Below are positions 34,039 through 42,702 of a stretch of DNA of 64,000 nucleotides, one piece after another. The notes beneath the pieces were generated by a model. The model was given only the letters and a program-made list of their open reading frames with translations. It did no database searches and had not been told where the DNA came from. Source of the stretch: Saccharothrix algeriensis (GTDB taxonomy: Bacteria > Actinomycetota > Actinomycetes > Mycobacteriales > Pseudonocardiaceae); contig NZ_JAFBCL010000001.1 in assembly GCF_016907655.1 (NCBI RefSeq), forward strand, positions 806,001 to 870,000, given 5' to 3'. Position 1 is the first letter of the stretch; every line of letters starts with the position of its first letter. The translations under genes were made by a program, and so were the position numbers.

Positions 34039-34233
34039 TCCGGGCCGACCCTCGACCGCCGACCGCCGCGGCAGGGCGTCCGCGGCCGTCGCGGCCCCGG
34101 GTCGGGGACGCGCTACTGTTCAACCCCGTCCACCTGCACGCGGTGCGCCCCCGCGAGGGGCGTCGTGCGGCGTTCGCGTCCCTCGCGGGGTCGACCGCCG
34201 TCGACCGCCCGGTCGTGACCACGGAAAGGCTGT
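34035..34233 (+). pseudogene. C-terminal remnant of a 2-oxoglutarate oxygenase-like gene
   Basis: In a frame opened by a GTG overlapping the EF-hand stop, the sequence GDALLFNPVHLHAVRPREGRR resembles the distal-histidine strand of Fe(II)/2OG oxygenases (LLFNPxxLHAVRP). Nothing upstream supplies the HxD pair. It seems to be the 3' end of a lost oxygenase gene placed directly before the dehydratase. Confidence 0.35.
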
Positions 34234-34234
34234 T

Positions 34235-35206
34235 GTGGAAGCACTGTCCTACGACGACGTCCTCGCCGCCGCCGCGCGCGTCGAGGGCGTGGTCCGCCCC
34301 GTCTCGCTGCTGCCCGCGGACGCCGACGCCCTCGGCCCGGCGGAGGTCTGGCTGGCAGCGGAGTACATGCAGCACACCGGCTCGTTCAAGGCCCGCGGCG
34401 CGGTCAACTTCACCGCGGCGCACCTGAAGGGCGGCGCCATGCCGGACGCGGGGGTCGTCATCGCCTCCGGGGGCAACGCGGGGCTGGCCTGCGCCTGGGC
34501 GGCGCGGCGGCACGGCATCGCCGCGACGGTGTTCGTGCCCGAGACGGCGCCACCGGTCAAGGTCGCCAGGCTGCTGACCTACGGCGCGCAGGTGCGCCAG
34601 GTCGGCACCGAGTACGCGCAGGCCCTGGAGGCTTCCCACGAGTTCGCCGAGGCCACCGGCGCCATCGCCTCGCACGCCTACGACAACCCCCTCATCGCCG
34701 CGGGCGCGGGCACCCTGGCCGAGGAGATCGTGGAGTCGCTCCGGCGCCGCTCGACGTCCCCGGCGGTGACGACGATCGTGACGGCCGTGGGCGGCGGCGG
34801 CCTGTTCGCCGGGATCGGCGCGGTCGCCGCGCACCACGGGCTGCGGGTGGTGGCCGTCGAGCCCGAGCACAGCCGCGCGTTGAACGCCGCGCTGGAGCAC
34901 GGGCGACCGGTCGACGTCCCCGTCAGCTCGATCGCCGCCGACTCCCTCGGCGCCCGCCGCGCCTCCGCCACGGCGCTGGAGGTCGCCCAGCGCGTCCGGG
35001 CGACCTCGGTCCTGGTCGACGACGCCTCGATCGCCGCCGCCCGCCAGGCCCTGTGGGACCACCGGCGCGTCGTCGTCGAGCACGGCGCGGCCACCGCGCT
35101 GGCCGCGCTGCTCACCGGCGCCTACCGGCCCCGGCCCGACGAGCGCGTGGTCGTCGTGCTCTGCGGCGCCAACACCGACCCCGCCGACCTGGTCAGCCGG
35201 GCGTGA
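34235..35206 (+). CDS. PLP-dependent serine/threonine dehydratase
   Basis: The 323-residue enzyme has the fold-type II core: HTGSFKARGAVNF with the PLP-binding lysine, the phosphate/substrate loop ASGGNAGLACAWAARRHG, the glycine-rich AVGGGGLFAGIGAV and terminal VVLCGANTDP. It should deaminate Ser or Thr (or a related hydroxy-amino acid) to the 2-oxo acid. The GTG follows GGAAAGG. No C-terminal regulatory (ACT) domain is present, so it is the short catabolic type. It seems transcribed alone or with the preceding remnant. Confidence 0.88.
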   Translation: MEALSYDDVLAAAARVEGVVRPVSLLPADADALGPAEVWLAAEYMQHTGSFKARGAVNFTAAHLKGGAMPDAGVVIASGGNAGLACAWAARRHGIAATVFVPETAPPVKVARLLTYGAQVRQVGTEYAQALEASHEFAEATGAIASHAYDNPLIAAGAGTLAEEIVESLRRRSTSPAVTTIVTAVGGGGLFAGIGAVAAHHGLRVVAVEPEHSRALNAALEHGRPVDVPVSSIAADSLGARRASATALEVAQRVRATSVLVDDASIAAARQALWDHRRVVVEHGAATALAALLTGAYRPRPDERVVVVLCGANTDPADLVSRA

Positions 35207-35369
35207 GCGACCGGCCGCGCCACGCGGCCCGGCACCGGGCCGGTTCCCCGCCGCGGCCGGGCCGGCGGTGCTCGCCGCGGGCGCCGGGCCGGGGCCGGCC
35301 GGGCTGAGCGGTCGGGGCCGGCGCCTCCCCACCGGACCGTCCACTTCGGACAGGCGGAGCCGGCCCCCG
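35207..35369. terminator. GC-rich convergent region with hairpins
   Basis: Between two converging genes. GGGGCCGG at 35314-35321 pairs with CCGGCCCC at 35360-35367, and several shorter GGCC-rich inverted repeats lie before it. A bidirectional terminator is likely. Confidence 0.5.
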
Positions 35370-36179
35370 TCACCGCCCGCGGCGGACCGCGTGCGCGCTC
35401 AGCAGCACCCGGTAGGCCAGCAGCAGGACGATGTGCAGCAGGTACAGCCACAGGCCCAGGGCGGCCACCGCGCCCACCGCCGTCAGCCCGGCGAACGGGA
35501 ACGCCCAGTCCACCGGGATGGCCAGGAACAGCAGGAAGCCGTGCAGGAACCCGGTCAGCACCGCGCCCGTGCAGAACCCGCCGGCGACGGCGAGCCCGCG
35601 CGGCAGCAGGCTCGGGCCCGTGGTCAGGAACACCAGGCAGATCGCCACCGACAGCGCGATCCAGTCGACGTGGAACGACACGACCACGCCCCACGCCGCC
35701 GACCAGCCGCCCGCCCGGTAGTCGGGGGCGACCGACGGCGCGAGCGCGAGCGGCGCGGCCACCAGCACCGGTGCGGCGAGCAGCACCGGCACGAAGCCGA
35801 TCCGGCCCAGCCACCCGGTCTTCGCGCCGGCCGGCTCGCCCGCGATCTGCAGCAGGCCGCGGCGCAGCCCCTCGCCGTACAGGCTGGCGGGCAGCAGGGT
35901 GGACAGCAGCACGGGCCAGGACGCGCCCAGCGCGGCGTCGGTCAGCGCGCGCAGCGCGGGCCCCGGGTCCTGCGCGTCGGGCAGGGCCTCGCCCAGCAGC
36001 CGCGCGCCGTCGGTGACCAGCCCCGGTCCGAAGAGGACGGCGGCGCCGCGCAGCGCCAGCAGCAGCACCGGGACCACCGCCAGGGCCGCGAAGAAGGTGA
36101 TCCCGGCCGCCCACAGGGCCAGGTCGCGCCCGCGCAGCGCCGTCAGGGCGTGCCGCAGCACCGCGCGGACCGTTCGCAT
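35370..36179 (-). CDS. YihY/BrkB-family inner-membrane protein
   Basis: The 269-residue protein has about six hydrophobic segments. It starts with RDLALWAAGITFFAALAVVPVLLLAL, the characteristic first helix of the YihY family (A-G-x-x-FF-A-L), and ends with LHIVLLLAYRVLLSAHAVR. A central signature, SLYGEGLRRGLLQIAGE, is also typical. Members sit in the cytoplasmic membrane; their role is unsettled. It is divergent from the CDP-alcohol transferase gene, only 55 bases away, so both promoters are very short and possibly leaderless. Confidence 0.8.
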   Translation of the reverse strand: MRTVRAVLRHALTALRGRDLALWAAGITFFAALAVVPVLLLALRGAAVLFGPGLVTDGARLLGEALPDAQDPGPALRALTDAALGASWPVLLSTLLPASLYGEGLRRGLLQIAGEPAGAKTGWLGRIGFVPVLLAAPVLVAAPLALAPSVAPDYRAGGWSAAWGVVVSFHVDWIALSVAICLVFLTTGPSLLPRGLAVAGGFCTGAVLTGFLHGFLLFLAIPVDWAFPFAGLTAVGAVAALGLWLYLLHIVLLLAYRVLLSAHAVRRGR

Positions 36180-36234
36180 GGTCGCGTGTACCCCGCGTCC
36201 GGCAAGCGCACACCGGCCGACCTACGGTGGTGCG

Positions 36235-36912
36235 GTGGACGAGGTGCGGGGTTGGTCACGGCTGCACGGGCACGACGTGTCCGGCAACCCGCTGGCGGTG
36301 GGGTGGATCAGGCTCGTCCACGTGCTGGCGAAGGGCCTGCTGCGGGTGCCGCCCGACGTGCTGTCGGCGGCGGGCGTGGTGGCCGCCGCGGGCGCGGTGG
36401 GCGTGGCGGCGGCGGGCGGGCGGTGGGCGCTGGCGGCGGGCGCGCTGGTCGTGGTGTCGGGGCTGCTCGACGGCGTGGACGGGGCGGTGGCGCTGCGCAC
36501 GGGCCGCGCCCGCCCGCTGGGCGCGGTGGTGGACGCGGTGGCCGACCGGCTCGCCGACGTGTGCCTGGTGGTGCTGCTGGTCGTGCTGGGCGGGCCGGGG
36601 TGGCTCGCGGCGGCGGTGGGCGGGTCGCTGTTGCTGCACGAGTACGCCCGCGCCCGCGCCCAGGGCGCGGGCATGGCCGGCGCGGGCGCGATCACGGTGG
36701 CCGAGCGCCCGACGCGCGTGGTGATCGCGGCGGTGGCCTGCCTGGGCGCGGGGCTGTGGACCGGCGGCACGCCGTGGACGGGGTGGTCGTGGGGGGTGGT
36801 GTGCCTGGCGCTGTGGGCGGTGGTGGCCGCGGCCGGCGGCGCGCACCTGGCGGTCGCGCTGCGCCGGGAGCTGCGCGACCGCGTCGGGCCGGACCTCACG
36901 CCGGGCCGATGA
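36235..36912 (+). CDS. CDP-alcohol phosphatidyltransferase-like protein
   Basis: The 225-residue membrane protein has the CDP-alcohol transferase signature in the form LLDGVDGAVALRTGRARPLGAVVDAVADR: both DG elements and the GxxxDxxxD end are kept, while the usual Arg after the Ala is Leu. It has about six membrane segments. It should transfer a phospho-alcohol from CDP-alcohol to an acceptor. The GTG lies next to a TACGGT -10-like element, suggesting a leaderless mRNA. It converges with, and overlaps by 17 bases, the carotenoid desaturase-like gene. Confidence 0.75.
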   Translation: MDEVRGWSRLHGHDVSGNPLAVGWIRLVHVLAKGLLRVPPDVLSAAGVVAAAGAVGVAAAGGRWALAAGALVVVSGLLDGVDGAVALRTGRARPLGAVVDAVADRLADVCLVVLLVVLGGPGWLAAAVGGSLLLHEYARARAQGAGMAGAGAITVAERPTRVVIAAVACLGAGLWTGGTPWTGWSWGVVCLALWAVVAAAGGAHLAVALRRELRDRVGPDLTPGR

Positions 36913-38356
36913 GGTCCGCGGCGATCCTGGCCGACATGGCCACCAGCGGCAGCCCGCCGCCGGGGTGGGCGGAGCCGCCGACCAGGTAGAGGCCGGGCAC
37001 GGGGCTGCGGTTGGCCGGGCGCAGCAGCGCGGCGCGCGCCCCGTTGGACGACGAGCCGTACAGCGCGCCGCCGACCGAGCCCGTGTCGCGCTCCCAGTCG
37101 GCCGGGGTGCGGACCTCGCGCCACAGCAGGCGGTCGCGCACGTCGTGCCCGCGGTCGGCCAGCACGGCGAGCACGTGGTCGGCGTACCGCTCGGCGACGC
37201 CGGGCGCGGTCCAGTCGACCTGGCCCTGGCGCGGGGCGTTGACCAGCACGAACCACGCCTCGTGACCGGCCGGGGCGACGGCCGGGTCGGCCGGGGAGCA
37301 CACGTAGACCGCCGGGTCGGGCACCGGGCGCGGCGCGGGGCCGAACAGGGCGTCGAACTCGGCGTCGTAGTCGGCGGGGAACAGCACGCGGTGGTGGCGC
37401 GGGCGCGGCGAGCGCCCGCGCAGCGCCAGCAGCAGCACGAACCCGGACAGGGACGGCACCGCGCGGGCCAGGGCGCGGCGCGGCCGGCGGGCCCGGCGGT
37501 CGGTGAGCAGCCCGTCGTAGAGGTGCCGCGCGTCCGCGTCGGAGACGACGACGTCGGCGGGCACGACCGCGCCGCCGGCCAGCACCACCCCGCCGCCGGC
37601 CGGGCGCACCGCCGTGACGCGGGCCCCGAACTCGAAGCGCACGCCCAGCCCGCGGCAGTGCGCGAGCAGCGCGTCGCCGAGCCGGCGCAGGCCGCCGCGC
37701 ACGTACCAGCCGCCGTAGCGCTGCTCGATGTAGGGCACGACGGTCATCAGGCCGGGCAGGCGGCGCGGGTCCGAGCCGCTGTAGGTGGCGTAGCGGTCGA
37801 GCAGCACCCGGGCGCGCGGGTCCGACAGCCGCCGGCCCACCGCGCGCAGCGTCCGCCACGGCGCGAGCGCCCACAGGTCGCGCACGCTCGTCGAGCGCCG
37901 CAGCAGGTCGCCCACGCCGTTGAGCGGGCGCTGCAGCACGGACTCGCCCACCAGGTCCCACAGCCGGGCGGCGTCGGCCATCAGCTCGGCCCACTCCCGC
38001 CCGGCGCCGCCGCCGAACGCCGCCTCCAGCGCGCCGGGCACGGCAGCCGGGTCGTGCGGGAGGTCCACCTCCGACCCGTCGGCGAACCGGTAGTGGCACG
38101 TGGGGTCCACCGGCTCGATCCGCACCGCCGCGTCCAGGTCGCCGCCGGTCTCGGCGAACAGGTCGCGGTAGACGTGCGGCAGGGTCAGCAGCGACGGCCC
38201 GGTGTCGAACGAGAACCCGTCGCGCCGCAGCTCGCCGAGCTTGCCGCCGTGCGTGCCGGACTGCTCCAGCACCGTCACCCGGTGCCCGGTGGCGGCCAGG
38301 CGCGCGGCGGCGGCCAGCCCGCCCATGCCCGCGCCGACCACGACGACTCGCGCCAT
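36896..38356 (-). CDS. Phytoene-desaturase-family FAD oxidoreductase (CrtI/CrtD type)
   Basis: The 486-residue protein starts RVVVVGAGMGGLAAAARLAATGHRVTVLEQ, continues with FSFDTGPSLLTLP and ends LYLVGGSAHPGGGLPLVAMSARIAADL, the bacterial-type carotene desaturase bookends. In this locus it likely desaturates or oxidises a carotenoid end (CrtD-like, after CruF hydration) in the membrane. The ATG overlaps the stop of the GT2 gene (TGATG), the third gene of a coupled minus-strand set. Exact substrate not decidable from sequence. Its stop overlaps the end of the CDP-alcohol transferase gene. Confidence 0.88.
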   Translation of the reverse strand: MARVVVVGAGMGGLAAAARLAATGHRVTVLEQSGTHGGKLGELRRDGFSFDTGPSLLTLPHVYRDLFAETGGDLDAAVRIEPVDPTCHYRFADGSEVDLPHDPAAVPGALEAAFGGGAGREWAELMADAARLWDLVGESVLQRPLNGVGDLLRRSTSVRDLWALAPWRTLRAVGRRLSDPRARVLLDRYATYSGSDPRRLPGLMTVVPYIEQRYGGWYVRGGLRRLGDALLAHCRGLGVRFEFGARVTAVRPAGGGVVLAGGAVVPADVVVSDADARHLYDGLLTDRRARRPRRALARAVPSLSGFVLLLALRGRSPRPRHHRVLFPADYDAEFDALFGPAPRPVPDPAVYVCSPADPAVAPAGHEAWFVLVNAPRQGQVDWTAPGVAERYADHVLAVLADRGHDVRDRLLWREVRTPADWERDTGSVGGALYGSSSNGARAALLRPANRSPVPGLYLVGGSAHPGGGLPLVAMSARIAADLIGPA

Positions 38357-39474
38357 CAGCGGCTCCCGTGCAGCGGTCGGTTCTTCCAGGTCAGCGTGCC
38401 CGCGCGGCGGGCCCGCCAGGAGCGCGCCAGCAGGCGCAGCAGCACGCCGACCGACACCGGGTGCGCCAGCGCGTCCGGCCACGCCCGGCCGCCGGTGCGC
38501 CGGGCCGTCACCGCGCGCCCGGCCACCGCCGCCGCGTACCCCAGCAGCCCCGCCCCCGACCCGGTCAGCGCGGCCAGCGGCGGCAGCAGGAACACCCACC
38601 CCAGCAGGGCGGCGAGCAGCGCCGCGCGCACCGGGCTGCCGGTGGCCGCCCACAGCGACTTCTCGTAGCCCGCCGCGACCTCCGCCCACCCCCGGTACAT
38701 GCGGCACCGCGCCACGCCCGACCCGTCGGCCACCGCCCCGCGCCCGCCGGAGCGCTTCACCGCCCGCATGAGCGCGATGTCGTCGAGCACCGCGTCGGCC
38801 ACCGCCTCGAACCCGCCGCAGCGGCGCAGGGCGTCCGCGTCGATGACGAAGAACTGGCCGTTGGCCGCGCTCAGCGCCTCGCGCGGGGACCGCTCGGCCA
38901 CCCGCAGCGGCAGGAACACCAGCCAGGACCACTGCAGCAGCGGCTGCACCAGGCGCGTCGCGGCGTCGTCGGCCAGCTGGCGCGGGAACGGCGAGACCGC
39001 GTCGAGCCCCGCCGACCGCAGCAGGTGCGCGGCGGCGGCCACCGCGTGCGGCTCCAGCACGACGTCGGCGTCCACGCACACCAGCACCCGGCCGCGCGCC
39101 TCGGCGGCCAGCCGCGCGCACGCGCCGGGTTTGCCGGGCAGGCCGTCCGGAGGGGGCGAGCCGGTGATCAACCGCACCCTCGGGTCGCCGGCGACGACGG
39201 CGCGCACCACGTCGGCGGTGCCGTCGGTGGACCCGTCGTCGCAGACCAGCACCTCCAGGTCGGGCACGCCCCGCTGCGCCAGCAGCGACCGCAGCGTCGG
39301 CGCGATGCGGTGCGCCTCGTCCCGGGCGGGCACCAGCACCGACACCGGTTCCGCGCACGGCGGCGGGTCGGCGGCCGGCGCGCGCACGAGCCGGGCGTTG
39401 ACCAGGGCGTGCGCCGTGCCCAGCGCGGCGACCGCCGACCCGCCCGCGACCAGGGCGCCCAGCACCCGCCTCAC
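38356..39474 (-). CDS. GT2 glycosyltransferase of carotenoid locus (CruG-like)
   Basis: The 372-residue protein has the GT-A core PVSVLVPARDEAHRIAPTLRSLL, LEVLVCDDGSTDGTADVV, the DXD-type VCVDADVVLEPHA and NGQFFVIDADAL with a following DDIALMRAVKRSGG. Membrane helices lie at both ends. Next to CruF, such enzymes (CruG-type) glycosylate the hydroxyl that CruF creates on an acyclic carotenoid end. The GTG overlaps the stop of the cruF gene (GTGA). The assignment to carotenoid chemistry rests on neighbours. Confidence 0.82.
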   Translation of the reverse strand: MRRVLGALVAGGSAVAALGTAHALVNARLVRAPAADPPPCAEPVSVLVPARDEAHRIAPTLRSLLAQRGVPDLEVLVCDDGSTDGTADVVRAVVAGDPRVRLITGSPPPDGLPGKPGACARLAAEARGRVLVCVDADVVLEPHAVAAAAHLLRSAGLDAVSPFPRQLADDAATRLVQPLLQWSWLVFLPLRVAERSPREALSAANGQFFVIDADALRRCGGFEAVADAVLDDIALMRAVKRSGGRGAVADGSGVARCRMYRGWAEVAAGYEKSLWAATGSPVRAALLAALLGWVFLLPPLAALTGSGAGLLGYAAAVAGRAVTARRTGGRAWPDALAHPVSVGVLLRLLARSWRARRAGTLTWKNRPLHGSR

Positions 39475-40322
39475 CGGTGCGCCCGCCACAGCGCGACCGC
39501 GAACGGCACCGCGACCGCGCCCATCAGCAGCCCGCCGACCAGCGACGAGCCGGGCCGGTCGAAGAACGCCGCGTGCGCCCACACCGACGAGCCGTAGGTC
39601 CACAGGTACAGCACGGGCGCGGGACCGCGGCGCAGGTCCACGGCGAGCGAGGGGCCGCGCCGCAGGTCCACGTCGGGCGTGGGGCCGCGCCGCCGGTCCG
39701 CGCCGCCCAGCAGAACGTGCAGCGCGCCGGTGATCAGCGCGGCGACCAGCAGCCAGCCCGCGAAGTTGGTCAGCGGGACGTCGGCCACGCCGGGCAGCGC
39801 GGGCGTCGGGTGCGCCCACGTCCAGTGGCCCGCGTCGACCATCTGCGGGTCCAGGAACACGTCCCACGACGCCAGCGCCCACGTCGCGACCGGGACCACC
39901 GCCCGGCCGCCGCCCGGCAGCCGGGCGCCCAGCGCGCGCCCCACCAGCAGCGCCGGCCAGGCCATCATGACCCACGCCATCGGCACCACCACCGGGACGC
40001 CCAGCAGCTGCGCGCCCAGCGTCCCGGTGTAGGCGTACCGGCCGAACGGGAACCCGGTGTGCACGCCCACCGCCTCGGCCAGCAGCCCGCCGCCGCCGGC
40101 GACGAGGACCAGCAGCCCGGCGGCGCGGGCGCCGAACCGGGCGGCGGCGTCGAGCACCGAGGCCGCGCAGAACAGCGCGACCGAGAGCACCGTGGTGACG
40201 ATCCGGTCGGCGGGGTCGGTCATCGAGTAGACGATCTGGGCCAGCACCACGCCGGCCGCCAGGACCCAGGCGGCGACCGGGGCCGCGCGGGCGGGAACGC
40301 GGAGGGCCGGGCGCGTCGACAT
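39471..40322 (-). CDS. cruF: Carotenoid 1',2'-hydratase (CruF-type)
   Basis: The 283-residue integral membrane protein matches the CruF/DUF422 family: EAVGVHTGFPFGRYAYTGTLG, GVPVVVPMAWVMMAWPALLVGR, and SWDVFLDPQMVDAGHWTWAHP, with seven or so hydrophobic segments. CruF hydrates the psi end of acyclic carotenoids. The usual YLxPGHW-like tail is replaced by short tandem repeats (RRGPxxxVDLRRGPS near residues 225-245). ATG at 40322 lies about 20 bases from CGATCGGGTGA. It is the first gene of the minus-strand carotenoid set, divergent from crtU. Confidence 0.88.
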   Translation of the reverse strand: MSTRPALRVPARAAPVAAWVLAAGVVLAQIVYSMTDPADRIVTTVLSVALFCAASVLDAAARFGARAAGLLVLVAGGGGLLAEAVGVHTGFPFGRYAYTGTLGAQLLGVPVVVPMAWVMMAWPALLVGRALGARLPGGGRAVVPVATWALASWDVFLDPQMVDAGHWTWAHPTPALPGVADVPLTNFAGWLLVAALITGALHVLLGGADRRRGPTPDVDLRRGPSLAVDLRRGPAPVLYLWTYGSSVWAHAAFFDRPGSSLVGGLLMGAVAVPFAVALWRAHR

Positions 40323-40417
40323 GTCACGAAACCCTAGCGGCGGTCACCCGATCGGGCCGGACGAGCGGGTTCCCGCTCATCGGGCGGGACGGGTGCGGCG
40401 GTGCCAGGATCGCTGGC

Positions 40418-41995
40418 ATGACCGCGTCCCCCGGCCTGCCCCTGCTCCTGCTCACCGGCCGGAGGTCCCCGCCGGCCGGTCGCGACCGCCGCGCGCGCCT
40501 GCTGCCCGGCCACCCCGGGCGGGCGCGGCCCGAGCGCGGGCGCGAGCCGCGCGTCGCCGTCGTCGGCGGGGGCGTCGCCGGGGTGGCCGCGGCGGTCGCG
40601 CTGGCCGAGCGCGGCGTGCGGGTGGTGCTGCACGAGCGGCACGACGAGCTGGGCGGCCGGGTGCGCGGGTGGACCACCCCGACCGGCGAGACGATGACGC
40701 GCGGCTTCCACGCCTTCTTCCGGCAGTACTACAACCTGCGGGCCCTGCTGCGCCGCGCCGACCCGGACCTGGCGCGGCTGCGGCCGGTGCCGGACTACCC
40801 GCTGCTGCACGCCAACGGCACGCGGGAGAGCTTCGCGCGGTTGCCGCTGACGCCGCCGTGGAACGTGGCCGGGTTCGTGCTGCGCAGCGAGACGTTCACG
40901 CTGCGGGACCTGACGAGGATGGACACCCGCGCGGCCACCGCGCTGTTCGACGTGTCGCTGCCGCGCACCTACACCGAGCTGGACGGCGTGGACGCCGACG
41001 GGTTCCTGCGCGGCATCCGCTTCCCCGAGGCGGCCCGGCACCTGGCGTTCGAGGTGTTCTCGCGCAGCTTCTTCGCCCACCCGTCGGCGCTGTCGGCCGC
41101 CGAGCTGGCGACCATGTTCCACATCTACTTCCTCGGCTCCAGCGAGGGCCTGCTGTTCGACGTGCCGGACGACACCTACCCGGCGGCGATCTGGGAGCCG
41201 ATGCGCCGGCACCTGGCGGCGCTCGGCGTGCAGGTGCGCACCGGCAGCGCGGTCGAGCGGGTGACCCGCCGCGCCGACGGCTACCGGGTGGTCGCCGGCG
41301 GCGAGGAGGACGTCGACGCGGTGGTGCTGGCGGTGGACGTCACCGGCCTGCGCGCCCTGGTCGGGGCCTCGCCGGAGCTGGCCACCCCGGGGTGGCGCGC
41401 GCGGGTGGCCGACCTGCGCACGACCCCGCCGTTCCTGGTGAGCAGGCTGTGGCTGGACCGCCCCGCCCGCCCCGACCGCGCCCCGTTCCTGGGCACCAGC
41501 GGCTTCGGGCGGCTGGACAACGTCAGCGTGCTCGACCACTTCGAGGCCGAGGCGCGCGCCTACCGCGACCGCACCGGCGGCTCGGTCGTGGAGCTGCACG
41601 CCTACGCCCTGGCCGAGGACTGCGACCAGGACGAGGTGGTGGCCACGCTGGTGCGCGAGCTGGAGGCGGTGTACCCGGAGCTGTCCGGCGCGCGGGTGCG
41701 CCAGGAGGAGCACGTCCTGTCCGCGGACTGCCCCCTGTTCGCGCCCGGCTCGTTCACCGCCCGCCCCACCGTCACCACCCCCGACCCGACGCTGGTGGTC
41801 GCCGGCGACCTGGCCCGGGTGGACCTGCCCGTCGCCCTGATGGAACGCGCCGCCACCACCGGTTTCCTCGCCGCCAACAGCCTGCTCGGCCGCTGGGGCC
41901 TGCGCGGCCACGACCTGTGGACGGTGCCCAACCGAGGCCGTTCCGCCCTGCTGCGCCACGCCGCGACCAGGGCACGGGCGGTGGCACGGGTCTGA
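40418..41995 (+). CDS. crtU: Carotene desaturase/methyltransferase, isorenieratene-synthase type (CrtU)
   Basis: The 525-residue flavoprotein has an N-terminal extension of about 45 residues, then RVAVVGGGVAGVAAAVALAERG, the striking CrtU block MTRGFHAFFRQYYNLRALLRR, PDYPLLHANG, HLAFEVFSRSFFAHP and ELATMFHIYFLGSSEGLLFDVP. CrtU desaturates and methyl-shifts beta-carotene end rings to aromatic rings. It is divergent from cruF by 95 bases. Co-occurrence of an aromatising enzyme and a psi-end hydratase would give a carotenoid with one aromatic and one hydroxylated/glycosylated end, or two alternative products. A palindromic terminator follows. Confidence 0.9.
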   Translation: MTASPGLPLLLLTGRRSPPAGRDRRARLLPGHPGRARPERGREPRVAVVGGGVAGVAAAVALAERGVRVVLHERHDELGGRVRGWTTPTGETMTRGFHAFFRQYYNLRALLRRADPDLARLRPVPDYPLLHANGTRESFARLPLTPPWNVAGFVLRSETFTLRDLTRMDTRAATALFDVSLPRTYTELDGVDADGFLRGIRFPEAARHLAFEVFSRSFFAHPSALSAAELATMFHIYFLGSSEGLLFDVPDDTYPAAIWEPMRRHLAALGVQVRTGSAVERVTRRADGYRVVAGGEEDVDAVVLAVDVTGLRALVGASPELATPGWRARVADLRTTPPFLVSRLWLDRPARPDRAPFLGTSGFGRLDNVSVLDHFEAEARAYRDRTGGSVVELHAYALAEDCDQDEVVATLVRELEAVYPELSGARVRQEEHVLSADCPLFAPGSFTARPTVTTPDPTLVVAGDLARVDLPVALMERAATTGFLAANSLLGRWGLRGHDLWTVPNRGRSALLRHAATRARAVARV

Positions 41996-42005
41996 GGCGG
42001 GTGGC

Positions 42006-42023
42006 CCGCCCGGCGCCGGGCGG
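42006..42023 (+). terminator. Palindromic terminator after crtU
   Basis: A perfect 9+9 base palindrome (CCGCCCGGC / GCCGGGCGG) begins 11 bases after the crtU stop. Confidence 0.6.
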
Positions 42024-42096
42024 ACTGTCCACACCGGAAACCCCTGGTGGGCGGGAGGGGTGCGGCCACGCGCAACACCCGCGCGACCGCACCGGG

Positions 42097-42277
42097 TCAC
42101 TCCGCCCAGGGCAGCGGGATCTCGTTGTCCGAGCCGGACATCCGGGCCCTGCCGCCGACGGCCATGGCGACCAGCGCCTCGGCGTCGCCGACCGCGGTGA
42201 CCACGCGGACCTCGCCGGCGGCGATGGTGGCGGCCTGGCCGACGCCGACCTCCTCGGTGGTGTCCCAGACCCTCCAT
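42097..42277 (-). pseudogene. Small conserved-looking protein, frame broken by one base
   Basis: The minus strand encodes VWDTTEEVGVGQAATIAAGE and ends with SGSDNEIPLPWAE in one frame, a coherent 58-residue sequence. An ATG lies just upstream but one base out of frame. Removing one base of the CCC run at 42270-42272 gives an intact 59-residue protein starting MEVWDTTEE. It is either a tiny gene with a sequence error or a decayed one. The region from 42278 to 42702 holds nothing else I can support. Confidence 0.4.
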
Positions 42278-42702
42278 GCCCTGGAGGCCGAACTCGCCGC
42301 GAAACTGGGTGATCCACCCTCTGCGGGGAGATGACCGGCCTGATCCGGGCCATGGCGGGCGACGACGTGCCCCCTCTGCGCCCCATCTGGTGAAGGGCCG
42401 CACCCCGTCCGACGGGACGGGCGGCCCGCACCCGCCGACGAGCACCACCGGCCCTGCCGGCGGCCCCGCCGTCGACGCGACAAGGCTCATCCGGTCCACT
42501 GTGGACGGTGGGATTTCCTCCGGTGCCACAGCAGAGCCCTTGGGAGCGCACACCCAGCGCGGCGCCGATCAGCAGCACGTGGTCCCCGGGGAGTGCCGGG
42601 CGCAGCGCGACGTGGGCGTCGAGCAGGCACGGCAGGGCCGTGCCGGGGCGGTGGCCTCCCCGCCCCGGCACGGCCGTCGGTCCGCGGTGCGGGCCGCGTC
42701 GC

